Source: Desulfosporosinus sp. HMP52
GTDB lineage: Bacteria; Bacillota; Desulfitobacteriia; Desulfitobacteriales; Desulfitobacteriaceae
Length of the DNA stretch: 64,000 bases
Assembly (NCBI RefSeq): GCF_000765145.1
Contig: NZ_JMGA01000031.1
Span: forward strand, 1-64,000
Direction: 5' to 3'
The notes under the pieces are model-generated. The model worked only from the letters and a program-made list of their open reading frames with translations, ran no database searches and was not told the DNA's origin. Positions 17,354-25,834 of this stretch are shown piece by piece. Position numbers and translations under genes: made by a program. Numbering within the stretch: the stretch's first letter is position 1; each line of letters opens with the position of its first letter.

Positions 17354-17989
17354 CTATCTTCGTTTACTGCGAATATAGGGAATAATTGTAGGCAACAACG
17401 AAACAAAGATGATGGCAAAAATCACATAAGTGAAATTTTCCTTTACGGTAGGAATGTTTCCAAAGAAGTACCCTGCAAACATAAATAATAAAACCCATGA
17501 GACACCACCGATAACATTATAGATAGTATATCTCAAAAAGCTCATTTTACCCAGTCCAGCCACAAAAGGGGCAAAGGTTCGAATTATGGGGACAAAACGA
17601 GAAAATATTATAGCCTTACCACCATGCTTCGCATAAAAAGCATGAGTCTTGTTAAGGTACTCCTTCTTGATAATTCGAGAATTTTTCATGGCAAGTATGC
17701 GGTGTCCAATTATTTTTCCAATAAAATAATTTAAAGTGTTACCCCCTAAAGCTGCAATGATTAGCAATATCATCGCAAACTCAAAGCTTAAAGTTCCTTT
17801 AGCGCCTAAAGCTCCAATTACAAAAAGCAACGAATCTCCCGGGAGGAAAGGAGTAACCACAAACCCTGTTTCACTGAAGATAATCGCAAAAAGGATTAAA
17901 TAGGTCCATGTTCCGTAATTACCAATTATCTCCACCAAGTGTTTGTCAACATGAAGAATAAAATCAACCAGTGCTAATATAAAATCCAT
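17354..17989 (-). CDS. DedA family membrane protein (VTT domain)
   Basis: A 211-residue polytopic protein with the DedA signature: ETGFVVTPFLPGDSLLFVIGALG, then FFSRFVPIIRTFAPFVAGLGKMSF containing the conserved Arg/Pro residues. DedA proteins act in membrane homeostasis; several are undecaprenyl-phosphate or phospholipid flippases and scramblases. AAGGAG lies 5 bp before the ATG. It stands alone between terminators. Confidence 0.9.
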   Translation of the reverse strand: MDFILALVDFILHVDKHLVEIIGNYGTWTYLILFAIIFSETGFVVTPFLPGDSLLFVIGALGAKGTLSFEFAMILLIIAALGGNTLNYFIGKIIGHRILAMKNSRIIKKEYLNKTHAFYAKHGGKAIIFSRFVPIIRTFAPFVAGLGKMSFLRYTIYNVIGGVSWVLLFMFAGYFFGNIPTVKENFTYVIFAIIFVSLLPTIIPYIRSKRR

Positions 17990-18109
17990 AATCGCTCCTT
18001 CAATCTTTTCAATTTCTTAAGTACTGCAACTCATTTTTATTCGACGCAGTAACTATAAACTCCTCTTTCATAGATATACAATATTATCCATTTTATTCCT
18101 CTAACAACA

Positions 18110-18157
18110 TAGAATAAAGGCCCCTCTTGTATTTAGTATTGAGGAGCCTTTATTCTA
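18110..18157 (-). terminator. Long hairpin downstream of the carbonic anhydrase gene
   Basis: Arms AGAATAAAGG / CCTTTATTCT plus an inner CCTC / GAGG pair make a strong stem about 60 bp after the carbonic anhydrase stop. The T-run is weak, so it may act as a terminator or as an mRNA-stabilising hairpin. Confidence 0.6.
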
Positions 18158-18213
18158 TCATATCTGACCTTATATCGCCAAAAGCCAACTAGTACCAGCA
18201 AATACCAAAGGTT

Positions 18214-18966
18214 TCAATTCACTATTGTTACTTTACCCTCGTCCAGATCATACATCATCCCTAAAACACTAACATGATTTCCTGCCAAACGTTCTTTAAT
18301 AATAGGACTTTGTAAAATATCCTGCTTTGCATTTTTAACGTTAAATTCTGTAGTCTTAGAGATTAGATTTTCTGCACTGGTGCCTTCAGATTTAGCCTTT
18401 TCCAGGGCAGGGGTTATCTTGTTAAGAATTGAGGAGATATTACCATGAGCTTCCCCTCCCTGTACAGCGGCCGTGACCGCCCCACAGTTCTCATGCCCCA
18501 GAACTACGACTAACGGAGTATTTAAATGCTCTACGGCATACTCCACACTTCCCAATTCCGGAGGAGTAATGATATTACCTGCTATGCGGATTATGAATAG
18601 ATCTCCAAGAGCTTGATCAAATAAAAGCTCAGGCGGAACTCTCGAATCCGAACAACTTACTATGACGGCAAAAGGATGTTGCCCTTTTTCCATCAGCTCA
18701 CTTCGTTTGCTGAGACTCAAATCTTTACTTAAAGGTTGACCAGTCATAAAACGTTCATTACCCTCCATTAAGAGCTTTTGAGCCTCTTCGGGAGTGGAAA
18801 TTATGTCTGAACGCATGTAGACTGGGGCTGCCAGCACTTCCCGAGCTGGGGAGCTATCAGATTCATTAGTTTGTTGCTCAGCTGCCGGAAAAAGTCTATC
18901 ACAGCCTGAGAGCAGGATAGCTAAACTTAGTATTGCGCAGCTAAGATATGTTGATGGCTTACTCAC
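18214..18966 (-). CDS. Beta-carbonic anhydrase, exported lipoprotein
   Basis: The catalytic zinc site of beta-carbonic anhydrases is complete (Cys105-x-Asp107-x-Arg109 in SCSDSRVPP, His158 and Cys161 in GHENCGA), so it should interconvert CO2 and bicarbonate. Unusually, the N-terminus is a signal peptide with a lipobox ending at Cys22 (ILLSGC), followed by a Ser/Glu-rich linker, placing the enzyme on the outside of the membrane. Start is GTG 18966 with AAGGAGAG about 5 bp upstream; longer readings lack a ribosome site and would spoil the signal peptide. It is divergent from a multiheme cytochrome gene. Confidence 0.9.
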   Translation of the reverse strand: MSKPSTYLSCAILSLAILLSGCDRLFPAAEQQTNESDSSPAREVLAAPVYMRSDIISTPEEAQKLLMEGNERFMTGQPLSKDLSLSKRSELMEKGQHPFAVIVSCSDSRVPPELLFDQALGDLFIIRIAGNIITPPELGSVEYAVEHLNTPLVVVLGHENCGAVTAAVQGGEAHGNISSILNKITPALEKAKSEGTSAENLISKTTEFNVKNAKQDILQSPIIKERLAGNHVSVLGMMYDLDEGKVTIVN

Positions 18967-19061
18967 GAAATCTCTCCTTATTATATCAAGTTGCAAAACA
19001 ATCTATCTATCATTTTACCATAATAAGGAGAATTCTAATCAATTAATCCTGAAATTTCATT

Positions 19062-19079
19062 TGGTGCACCGATGCACCA
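19062..19079. promoter_or_regulatory. Palindrome between divergent genes
   Basis: TGGTGCA-N4-TGCACCA, 7-bp arms, lies 96 bp from the carbonic anhydrase start and 142 bp from the cytochrome start. The symmetry suggests an operator for a dimeric regulator; no regulator gene is adjacent. Confidence 0.35.
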
Positions 19080-19220
19080 TTTGATTTCAACTCATAAATG
19101 AATCCCTGTATGTAGGCTCTTCTTCTAAGTTAAAAACCCATATACTTTTCTAATAATTGGATAATAGTTGCTCTTATAGACATACTATTCAATATTTCAA
19201 TTTTCTGGGGAGGTTTTCTA

Positions 19221-19706
19221 GTGTGGAAGAAGGCTATTCTAAGTGGTTTAATAGCATTCGTAGCTTCATACATATTATTTCAAATAGGGTATGTTGCCAC
19301 CTCCGGGCCTTATTTTTGTGCCAAGTGCCATGAGGTAGAAAAATACGTTATATCCTGGCAACAGTCACCCCATAATAATGCAAACTGTTTAGAATGCCAT
19401 CAGCCTCGAGGCGAGTTGGGCAAAATCCACGCTAAGGCCCGGGGATTAAATTATTTGTTCCAACATTTTAGCGGCGACTTCACCGTTCCTACTCGAGCCA
19501 TTGTGTCGGATCAGAATTGTTTAATATGTCATTTAGGAGACAGGGAGCGCTATCCTGATACAGTACGTCTGGCAAATACATCCAAAGTAAACCACTATGA
19601 AACCATCCAAAACTCCCAATCGTGCTTAACTTGCCACCGATCCACCGGGCATGAAGTAGATATGTACTTGACCCCAGACCTCAAAGGAGCAAAAGAACAA
19701 CTTTAA
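19221..19706 (+). CDS. Tetraheme NapC/NirT-family membrane cytochrome c
   Basis: A 161-residue protein with one N-terminal anchor helix (residues 5-27) and four CxxCH heme sites: CAKCH (33-37), CLECH (56-60), CLICH (100-104) and CLTCH (135-139). This matches short NapC/NirT/NrfH quinol dehydrogenases that take electrons from menaquinol to exported reductases. No partner reductase is next to it, so its acceptor is unknown. GTG start with GGGGAGG at 7 bp. Its stop TAA directly abuts the stop of the convergent gene on the other strand. Confidence 0.88.
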   Translation: MWKKAILSGLIAFVASYILFQIGYVATSGPYFCAKCHEVEKYVISWQQSPHNNANCLECHQPRGELGKIHAKARGLNYLFQHFSGDFTVPTRAIVSDQNCLICHLGDRERYPDTVRLANTSKVNHYETIQNSQSCLTCHRSTGHEVDMYLTPDLKGAKEQL

Positions 19707-20441
19707 TTAAAACATTGTTGAAACTCCAATATGATTAATTGATTGAAAGATAACGGCGCCGCCTAAAAATATGATTAAGCATGAGGATACCAAGGCCAGA
19801 CGATTTACAACCTGCCATTTTTCTAACCTCTTCATTGTATGACTAGCCCGAACCACAAATAAGGCTATGGCTACCATTGTAATAGCTCCTCCAATTGAGA
19901 AGGCCCCAACTAATCCTAATCCCAAAGGGATTTTATCCGCTGAAACTGCCGCGAGCAAGATGGCTAAGGCACTTGGACAAGGAACAATACCCGTGAAGAA
20001 CCCTGTTAAGAATAAGTTAAATGGTGTCGAAGGAGTCGTCGTAATGCTTAAATGACTATGACCATGATGGCAATTGCAATGACTGCTGCAATTATGGCTC
20101 ACTGTATTCAGGTGCTTTTGCTTCTTTTCCCGTTGCTCAAAGATTCTTTGGGTAATTATATTGAGACCTATGTAGATCACAACAATTCCGGAAATAAGTT
20201 GAAGCCAATGAATCAAATTTTCCGGAACAAATACCTTAATGGCCGTTGAAGCTGAGACTGCCAGTAGAACAATCGAGAGAGTATGTGCCAATGCGGAAAT
20301 TAGACCAATCATGACAGCCTCTTTAACTTTAGCACCGGAAGAAATTAAGTATGCTGTAATCACTCCCTTACCATGCCCCGGTTCTAATGAATGAAGAGCC
20401 CCTAAACCTATCACCACCGGAAAAGTATACATTAATTCCAA
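19707..20441 (-). CDS. Nickel/cobalt transporter, NicO/RcnA-like
   Basis: A 244-residue membrane protein with an early HSLEPGHGKGVI motif, typical of the NicO/HoxN-related family, a cytosolic His/Cys-rich loop (SHCNCHHGHSH near residues 119-129) that should bind the metal, and a second-half GIVPCPSALAILLAA motif. Members either take up or export Ni/Co; the His-rich loop and two-domain arrangement resemble RcnA exporters. No metal regulator is adjacent. Convergent with the tetraheme cytochrome, with abutting stop codons and no spacer. Confidence 0.8.
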   Translation of the reverse strand: MELMYTFPVVIGLGALHSLEPGHGKGVITAYLISSGAKVKEAVMIGLISALAHTLSIVLLAVSASTAIKVFVPENLIHWLQLISGIVVIYIGLNIITQRIFEQREKKQKHLNTVSHNCSSHCNCHHGHSHLSITTTPSTPFNLFLTGFFTGIVPCPSALAILLAAVSADKIPLGLGLVGAFSIGGAITMVAIALFVVRASHTMKRLEKWQVVNRLALVSSCLIIFLGGAVIFQSINHIGVSTMF

Positions 20442-20639
20442 AATAGATTCCTCCCATTTTAAGCTTAATAGTATATATGCAAGCCTGTCTCATTACTTGC
20501 TACACCTATGCCACTAATCTCGTGAGAATTTTCAAGGGTATTCTAAGGCCTAATAATGGGTTATGCCTCCTAATCGACTCTGTCAGTGAAGGCTAGCTAG
20601 CTATAGTTTTCATATGAAAGAGATCTCATTACCTCCAAC

Positions 20640-20689
20640 TAATAAAGAGCTCACCCCCATTAATCACAAGTGGGAGTGAACTCTTTATC
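20640..20689 (-). terminator. Terminator of the C_GCAxxG_C_C gene
   Basis: A long imperfect stem (AATAAAGAG.TCAC.CCCA with TGGG.GTGA.CTCTTTAT) about 30 bp downstream of the stop. T-runs are short on both sides. Confidence 0.65.
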
Positions 20690-20717
20690 GGTCTGGGTAT
20701 ACCTAGGCATCTGAGAT

Positions 20718-21167
20718 TTAAGAAACTTCAGGTTTTAGCAACCCTTTCTCTTGGATGAACTCCATAAGAAGCTTGGCTGTTCCTCCGGTTAGCTTTAGAC
20801 ATCGGCGTAAATGCTCAGGGGAGTCATATTCATGAGGGTTTAAGGCCCTACAGCAAGTTGCTTCGTATTCTTTGAGGAAGCGATCGTGAAAGTCGTGAGC
20901 GAGACTGTAGGCTGGTTCTCTGGCGTCGCTAGGATCAAAGCGTCCCTTGAAAAGTCCTAAAACCATAACCGAACCTGTCAAGGCACCACACATACAACCA
21001 GCGTAGCCCAATCCCCCACCAAAGCCTGTAGCCATTTTTAAGGCTTCGTCGTTTAAGGGATTATTGAGGATTTCGTTAAATGTATGAACAATAGATTCGG
21101 AACAATTCAGGCCATTTTTAAACTTATTTCCGGCACGAGAACGAGCTTCCAAGGCTATGTCTTCCAT
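20718..21167 (-). CDS. C_GCAxxG_C_C family redox protein
   Basis: The 149-residue protein carries the family hallmark: Cys22 (GLNCSESIV), then GCMCGALTG, then CC and a later RRCLKLTGG, giving the C...GCAxxG...C...C pattern. Such proteins often carry split redox/metal sites and occur near electron-transfer genes in anaerobes; function is unproven. It lies alone here, 159 bp from the Toprim gene on the same strand. Confidence 0.85.
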   Translation of the reverse strand: MEDIALEARSRAGNKFKNGLNCSESIVHTFNEILNNPLNDEALKMATGFGGGLGYAGCMCGALTGSVMVLGLFKGRFDPSDAREPAYSLAHDFHDRFLKEYEATCCRALNPHEYDSPEHLRRCLKLTGGTAKLLMEFIQEKGLLKPEVS

Positions 21168-21284
21168 GTTTTATCCCCCTTTTATAATTACTTACTATTA
21201 GTATTCTACATTAACGACTGTACTCCTACTAATAAGTAAATAATTATCCATTTTTGGGGGTAGTTTCAATTATAAGGCAGGTTT

Positions 21285-21626
21285 CTAAAACAAGTCCTCG
21301 TCCTCGGGATCTTTAACAGTAAAATAAGCCCCCTCCAGAATCCTTGCCAGAACACTAAGGGGAGTAGTCGCCACCTCTCTATACATACGATGAGTATATA
21401 AGTGTCTTACATTGGGAAATTCTTGTTTAAATAGCCGACGGGCCTTATCTCCGGCCTCATCAGCATCTAACAGAACACATACTTCATCATCGCTGTAATT
21501 AGCAATTAATTCTTCTAATTTATCGACACCTAGTGTTCCATTAGTACACACGATCTCTACAGGTTCATCTAAGATCTGGAGTAAACGTTGCTTATCTGTT
21601 TTTCCCTCTACTATAATTACTCTCAT
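21285..21626 (-). CDS. Small Toprim-domain protein
   Basis: At 113 residues this is little more than a Toprim domain: Glu7 in VIIVEGKTDK and Asp-x-Asp in CVLLDADEAG, the metal-binding residues of primases, topoisomerases and RNase M5. Stand-alone proteins of this type (RNase M5-like/OLD-like) probably act on nucleic acid, but it lacks the C-terminal domain of RNase M5. Not adjacent to rRNA or replication genes. Confidence 0.8.
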   Translation of the reverse strand: MRVIIVEGKTDKQRLLQILDEPVEIVCTNGTLGVDKLEELIANYSDDEVCVLLDADEAGDKARRLFKQEFPNVRHLYTHRMYREVATTPLSVLARILEGAYFTVKDPEDEDLF

Positions 21627-21983
21627 AATCCACCAATTCTTTCTATAGCTTACACTTAGTACTTGTACTTTGAATTACTGACTACTTTTACTGATTACTA
21701 CTCTTATATTACTTTATAATCTAAACTACTGTACCTGGCAATACAATAAGCTATGATACCTAAGAAATATCCTCTACAATAAGGCTATAAATAGACTCTA
21801 CCCTTTGCCACGGAAATATACCAGATTACTTATCCAATTAAATCAGAATCAGCTCATATCTTAAGAAAATGAATACAAATTCATTATTCCCGGTCTAAAA
21901 ATTCTAAATAGTATAGATTTTCCAATTAAAATATATTACAGTACAAGTAGTACTTAATGCAAAAGAATTGGGGGAAAACAAAA
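21627..21983. other. Divergent intergenic region, Toprim / enoyl-CoA hydratase
   Basis: No gene is evident in this AT-rich stretch. It has repeated TACT/AGTAC motifs: AGTAC-TT-GTACT near 21656-21667, close to the Toprim start, and AGTAC-AAGTA-GTACT near 21940-21954, just upstream of the hydratase. They might be sites for one regulator of both genes. Confidence 0.3.
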
Positions 21984-22766
21984 ATGAGCTATGGTAAACA
22001 TTTGGCCTTTAATAGGGATGGCAGAATCGGAGTTATTACCCTGGATAACGCAAAAGGATTTAATCTAGTGGGTTCTGATTTTCTAAAAGAATTAGAGGAA
22101 ATACAAAAAGAGATTACTGCTGACGGCGACCTTGGAGCAATTGTAATAAACGCTAAGGGTGATAACTTTTCGGCAGGAATTGACCTTAAGTTTTTAAAGG
22201 AGGTTAGTTCTGAGTTTATCATGGCCAACCTAGTATGGCTGCAAAATCTTTATTCTTTTTGGCAAGACTTACCCATTCCGGTGATCGCAGCCATTAATGG
22301 TCTTTGCTATGGTTCAGCTACGGAACTAATCCTAGGCTGTGACATACGAATTGCCGCTGATGACGCTAAATTCTCTATTCCTGAAGTACGGTTTGGCTTA
22401 GCTCCGGATATGGGCGGAACAACCCGCTTAACCCATCTAGTTGGGATTGGCCAAGCTAAGCGCTTGATTCTAGGTTGTGAAGCAATTGATGCGGAAGAAG
22501 CGTTACGAATTGGCTTAGTAGAAATCTTGGTTAAAAAAGAGGATCTTAACCAACGGGCCATGAAACTTGCTAAAAAAATGGCTGCCTTCCCTCCCTCAGG
22601 AGTTCGTTTTGCGAAAAAAGGAATTAATCTGGCCAATGAAAGCGGTGTTCAGGCCGGATTGCTCTTTGAGCAGTCTCAGTCAACTTTTTGTTGTGGAACA
22701 GAAGATTTGCGCGAAGCAGTTACCGCCTTTCTGGAAAAGAGGAAACCTGTCTTTAAAGGACGGTAA
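21984..22766 (+). CDS. Enoyl-CoA hydratase/isomerase family protein
   Basis: A 260-residue crotonase-fold protein: the oxyanion loop NFSAGIDLKFL, the GLCYGSATELILGCDIRIA block, and PEVRFGLAPDMGGTTRL. Members hydrate, isomerise or cleave acyl-CoA thioesters. At the position of the second catalytic Glu of true hydratases the protein reads LAPDMGG, so the precise reaction is open. Start ATG 21984 is chosen for GGGGGA at 8 bp; an upstream in-frame ATG lacks a ribosome site. Monocistronic, with its own terminator. Confidence 0.85.
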   Translation: MSYGKHLAFNRDGRIGVITLDNAKGFNLVGSDFLKELEEIQKEITADGDLGAIVINAKGDNFSAGIDLKFLKEVSSEFIMANLVWLQNLYSFWQDLPIPVIAAINGLCYGSATELILGCDIRIAADDAKFSIPEVRFGLAPDMGGTTRLTHLVGIGQAKRLILGCEAIDAEEALRIGLVEILVKKEDLNQRAMKLAKKMAAFPPSGVRFAKKGINLANESGVQAGLLFEQSQSTFCCGTEDLREAVTAFLEKRKPVFKGR

Positions 22767-22789
22767 TTCAAATACTTCTAATACCGTAA

Positions 22790-22828
22790 AACTCTCCACA
22801 AATTGCTTGTGGAGAGTTCTTCTTTTTA
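22790..22828 (+). terminator. Terminator of the enoyl-CoA hydratase gene
   Basis: 12-bp perfect stem AACTCTCCACAA / TTGTGGAGAGTT, 5-nt loop, then CTTCTTTTT. A second small hairpin (CCACCTC / GAGGTGG) at 22861-22876 has no T-run. Confidence 0.88.
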
Positions 22829-22891
22829 CTTTAACTTTTCATAATCGGCGAGAAGACTCCCACCTCCAGAGGTGGAGAAGGTTTACTTTAT

Positions 22892-23659
22892 TTATATAGA
22901 CGTGTGAGTTTGGGTATTCGATCTACTATTGCCGTCACCTTTCAAATTTTCATCTGCCTCCAGGCTGCTTTCGCTGATTTCTCCGCTGTACAATAGTTTT
23001 GCGTACCAAAGACTATGCCGATGTTTGACATACTCCCGATTAATAAACCCGGTGAACATCCCGGGGATTAACGGACGGTTTTCCTTGAGCAGAAATGCCG
23101 CCAAGTGCCCGATTATGCCAAAAACAATCAAACCCGTACCAATGTTATGCAAGGCAGTGTTCCAGTATAAGAGAGAATGAGAAAGGTCAACGCCCGGAAC
23201 ATTCTTTAAAGTCTTAATCAAGCCGGTAGCAATCAAAAGGAGAAGGCTAAAACCGATAAACAAATACGCAACCCGTTGTTCTGCCAGGTATTTATCTGAA
23301 GCGGGTTCTTGACCCTTGGTCAACATAGCTTTAATGATCTGATAGGATTCTTTCAGGTCACCTTTTCGAGGAAAAATATCAAATTCACGCCGAGCAAATG
23401 CATACACAATATGAAAAGCTGCGATAAATATGAGCCCAAGCGCTCCTAGATAATGTAATTTAATGGTTATAAAGTAATCACCGAGCCATGCTGCACCGGG
23501 GAGCTTTGTGACATTATAGCGTGTATACAAAGGCAGTTGACCTAACCCAGTAATAATCAGCAAAATCACGGAGAGGGCCGTTGTCCAGTGGACAAATCGA
23601 TTGACAAGACTTTGACGCAAGATCTTACTTTGCTTTGGATTATTTGATTTCTGTGCCAT
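22892..23659 (-). CDS. Cytochrome b subunit, formate dehydrogenase gamma (FdnI)-like
   Basis: A 255-residue membrane protein with four hydrophobic helices and histidines placed as heme b ligands (NRFVHWTTAL, KLHYLGALG, FHIVYAF, LHNIGTGLIVFGIIGHL), as in the cytochrome b556 subunits of formate dehydrogenases and [NiFe] hydrogenases. It would pass electrons between the FeS partner and menaquinone. Start overlaps the upstream FeS gene by 20 bp. The C-terminal 40 residues are polar and low-complexity. No catalytic subunit is near. Confidence 0.85.
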   Translation of the reverse strand: MAQKSNNPKQSKILRQSLVNRFVHWTTALSVILLIITGLGQLPLYTRYNVTKLPGAAWLGDYFITIKLHYLGALGLIFIAAFHIVYAFARREFDIFPRKGDLKESYQIIKAMLTKGQEPASDKYLAEQRVAYLFIGFSLLLLIATGLIKTLKNVPGVDLSHSLLYWNTALHNIGTGLIVFGIIGHLAAFLLKENRPLIPGMFTGFINREYVKHRHSLWYAKLLYSGEISESSLEADENLKGDGNSRSNTQTHTSI

Positions 23660-24734
23660 CGCTCTTCTCCTCTCTTTGATCCTTCAGATCAATTTGGGCA
23701 CCCTTGACCTTATCCCCTTTTAAAGTTCGATAGGCAGTTATCCCAGCTGCAGCTGCTCCCGCAAAGGGAGCGATTACTGTACTGAAAAACATCCCTTTTC
23801 CTGTCGATAGATAATTCTCGACATTTACCGGCATACCTGGACGGCCAGGGGCAGTATCTTTTTTACTAACTTTGTCCCCCTTGATTGCTGCATCTATCGC
23901 CTCAAAGGGCACTGCAGAAATATAGAAGGTTGATGTTCCTCCATTTTCCTTGTCTCCGTAGACATAACCGTTGATTTCTTCGGCGGTTTTATACGCAAGG
24001 GCTCTCAAATCCTTTTTATGACCAATTGAAATTGCTCCCCTTGGACAAGCACTTACACATGCCGGTTTTTTGCCCTCATGCAAAAGATCAACGCACATAT
24101 CACACTTATACATAACTCCTCCACCGGCTAAGTCCGGTGCAACTTCCATGTATATTCCAACACCTGCTTGACGCTGTGGAATACCCCATGGGCAAACATC
24201 ACGACATTTAGCACCGCCAAAGCATATCTCATCATCAATGGATACTGCTCCAGTTTGATCCTTAGTGATTGCACTAAAAGGACATAGTTTTGAACAGGTT
24301 GGGTGGTCGCAATGCATACACCTTCTTGGAACATAGACTTCTTGCTCAGCACCATTATATTGAACCTTAACATGATCCACAAAGGTCCAATTATAGGGAG
24401 TTAAGCGACTTTTTAAGTCTCTCTTGTTTGACCAGTCCTCCACTTTATCTTGGGGCCAATATTTTTTCAGAGGCTTTTGAGGTTCAGGGAATCGCTCCTG
24501 ATTATGCTTGCCACATGCCTCGACGCAAAGTGGTGTGGCATAGTTTTTACACCCGTCACACTTGGTCAAATCAATTAGGGTTCCTAACTCTCCCGCGCCT
24601 AATTCCGAGGCCTGAACTGGTTTATTGAGTCCTGTAACTGCTAGAGCACTGAGTAACCCAGCTGCAGTAGTTCTCTTAAAAAACGTCCTGCGAGAGATGG
24701 CATCGTTTATATTTCGGTTGTTATCCATCATCAT
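23640..24734 (-). CDS. Tat-exported 4Fe-4S electron transfer subunit (FdhB/HybA-like)
   Basis: The N-terminus has a twin-arginine signal (SRRTFFKR at about residues 14-21 with a hydrophobic stretch). Four cysteine clusters follow (CDGCKNYATPLC, CMHCDHPTCSKLC, CFGGAKCRDVC, CDMCV...CVSAC), enough for four 4Fe-4S centres, and a hydrophobic segment near residues 317-335 may anchor it, as in FdnH/FdoH. It should relay electrons to the cytochrome b encoded directly downstream. No molybdopterin or hydrogenase subunit is encoded next to it, so the donor is unknown. Confidence 0.88.
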   Translation of the reverse strand: MMMDNNRNINDAISRRTFFKRTTAAGLLSALAVTGLNKPVQASELGAGELGTLIDLTKCDGCKNYATPLCVEACGKHNQERFPEPQKPLKKYWPQDKVEDWSNKRDLKSRLTPYNWTFVDHVKVQYNGAEQEVYVPRRCMHCDHPTCSKLCPFSAITKDQTGAVSIDDEICFGGAKCRDVCPWGIPQRQAGVGIYMEVAPDLAGGGVMYKCDMCVDLLHEGKKPACVSACPRGAISIGHKKDLRALAYKTAEEINGYVYGDKENGGTSTFYISAVPFEAIDAAIKGDKVSKKDTAPGRPGMPVNVENYLSTGKGMFFSTVIAPFAGAAAAGITAYRTLKGDKVKGAQIDLKDQREEKSDGTEIK

Positions 24735-24904
24735 ACCCCCTATACCCCCCCTGTGTATTCATTTATTATATTATTTTTATCATAGAATTGTGATATTGGC
24801 AAGGAGAAATTTAGCGATATTTCCTTGGTATATAGTGGTAAGAAGAGGGTGTCCGCCAACAAAGTTTAGTTTTTACCGGTGATGTGTATCTAGACTTGAG
24901 CGCG

Positions 24905-24936
24905 AAAAAAGCAGGCCTCACATTGACCTGCTTTAA
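24905..24936 (-). terminator. Terminator of the ehu transporter operon
   Basis: On the minus strand AAAGCAGG pairs with CCTGCTTT around an 11-nt loop and runs into TTTTTT. It starts about 13 bp after the ATPase stop. Confidence 0.9.
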
Positions 24937-24948
24937 ACGACATATTCA

Positions 24949-25794
24949 TTAATGTCTGTTGAAACGACTTAGGAAGGTCTGCAAACGTTCGCTTTCGGGA
25001 TTATTAAAAATCCTCTTAGGTGGTCCTTGTTCAATAATACGCCCTTGATCAAAGAACAAAATTCGATCCGCCACATCACGAGCAAAATCCATTTCGTGAG
25101 TTATCAGAAGCATTGCCATTTCTCCTTCAGCGGCAATAGCCTTGATAACTTCTAATACTTCACCAACTAACTCCGGATCTAGCGCGGAGGTCGGTTCATC
25201 AAAAATCATAACCTTTGGCCGCATAACTAGGGCACGAGCAATTGCAACACGCTGCTTCTGACCTCCAGAAAGCTGCGCCGGATAGGCATCAATTTTATTG
25301 GCAAGCCCTACTTGTTTCAGCATTGTAACAGCACGTTCCACTGCCTCTTCTTTGCTAAGCCCAAGTACATTCCGAGGGGCCTCCATGACATTGCGTAAAA
25401 TTGTCATATGGGGAAACAGATTAAAGTGCTGAAAAACCATGCCAATATTACCGCGAACCTTGTGCAGGTGCTTCTCGTTAGCTTTAACCAGTTTCCCGTT
25501 TGTTTTTTGATGCCACAGCATTTCTCCATCGACTTCGATGGTTCCTGAAGTCGGTTCTTCTAAGGTCATAAGCAGTCGGGCTAAAGTCGTCTTTCCTGAT
25601 CCGCTTGGACCAATAAGGGCTACCTTTTCGCCCGGCGCAATGTCCAAATCAATATTCCTTAAAACTTGAAGATCACCATATGACTTACTGATATTGCTAT
25701 AGTTCACAATCGGTTGAACGGCAACTTTCCGTAGGTCGTTCCCTATACTTTTAGTTGATTCTTCGTTATAAATAACCTTCAATGGTACACTCAT
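24949..25794 (-). CDS. ehuA: Ectoine/hydroxyectoine-type ABC transporter ATPase
   Basis: A 281-residue ABC ATPase of the polar amino acid uptake type: Walker A GPSGSGKTT, signature LSGGQKQR, Walker B VMIFDEPTSALDPE and the switch His in LLITHEMDFA. A 30-residue N-terminal extension precedes the usual start of the domain. It drives uptake through the two permeases encoded just upstream. The ehu assignment rests on the binding protein and gene set. AAGGAGG at 8 bp supports the ATG. Last gene of the operon, followed by a terminator. Confidence 0.85.
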   Translation of the reverse strand: MSVPLKVIYNEESTKSIGNDLRKVAVQPIVNYSNISKSYGDLQVLRNIDLDIAPGEKVALIGPSGSGKTTLARLLMTLEEPTSGTIEVDGEMLWHQKTNGKLVKANEKHLHKVRGNIGMVFQHFNLFPHMTILRNVMEAPRNVLGLSKEEAVERAVTMLKQVGLANKIDAYPAQLSGGQKQRVAIARALVMRPKVMIFDEPTSALDPELVGEVLEVIKAIAAEGEMAMLLITHEMDFARDVADRILFFDQGRIIEQGPPKRIFNNPESERLQTFLSRFNRH

Positions 25795-25834
25795 GCGATC
25801 AACCTCCTTAAAATAATAATTTTCTTAATTAAGT

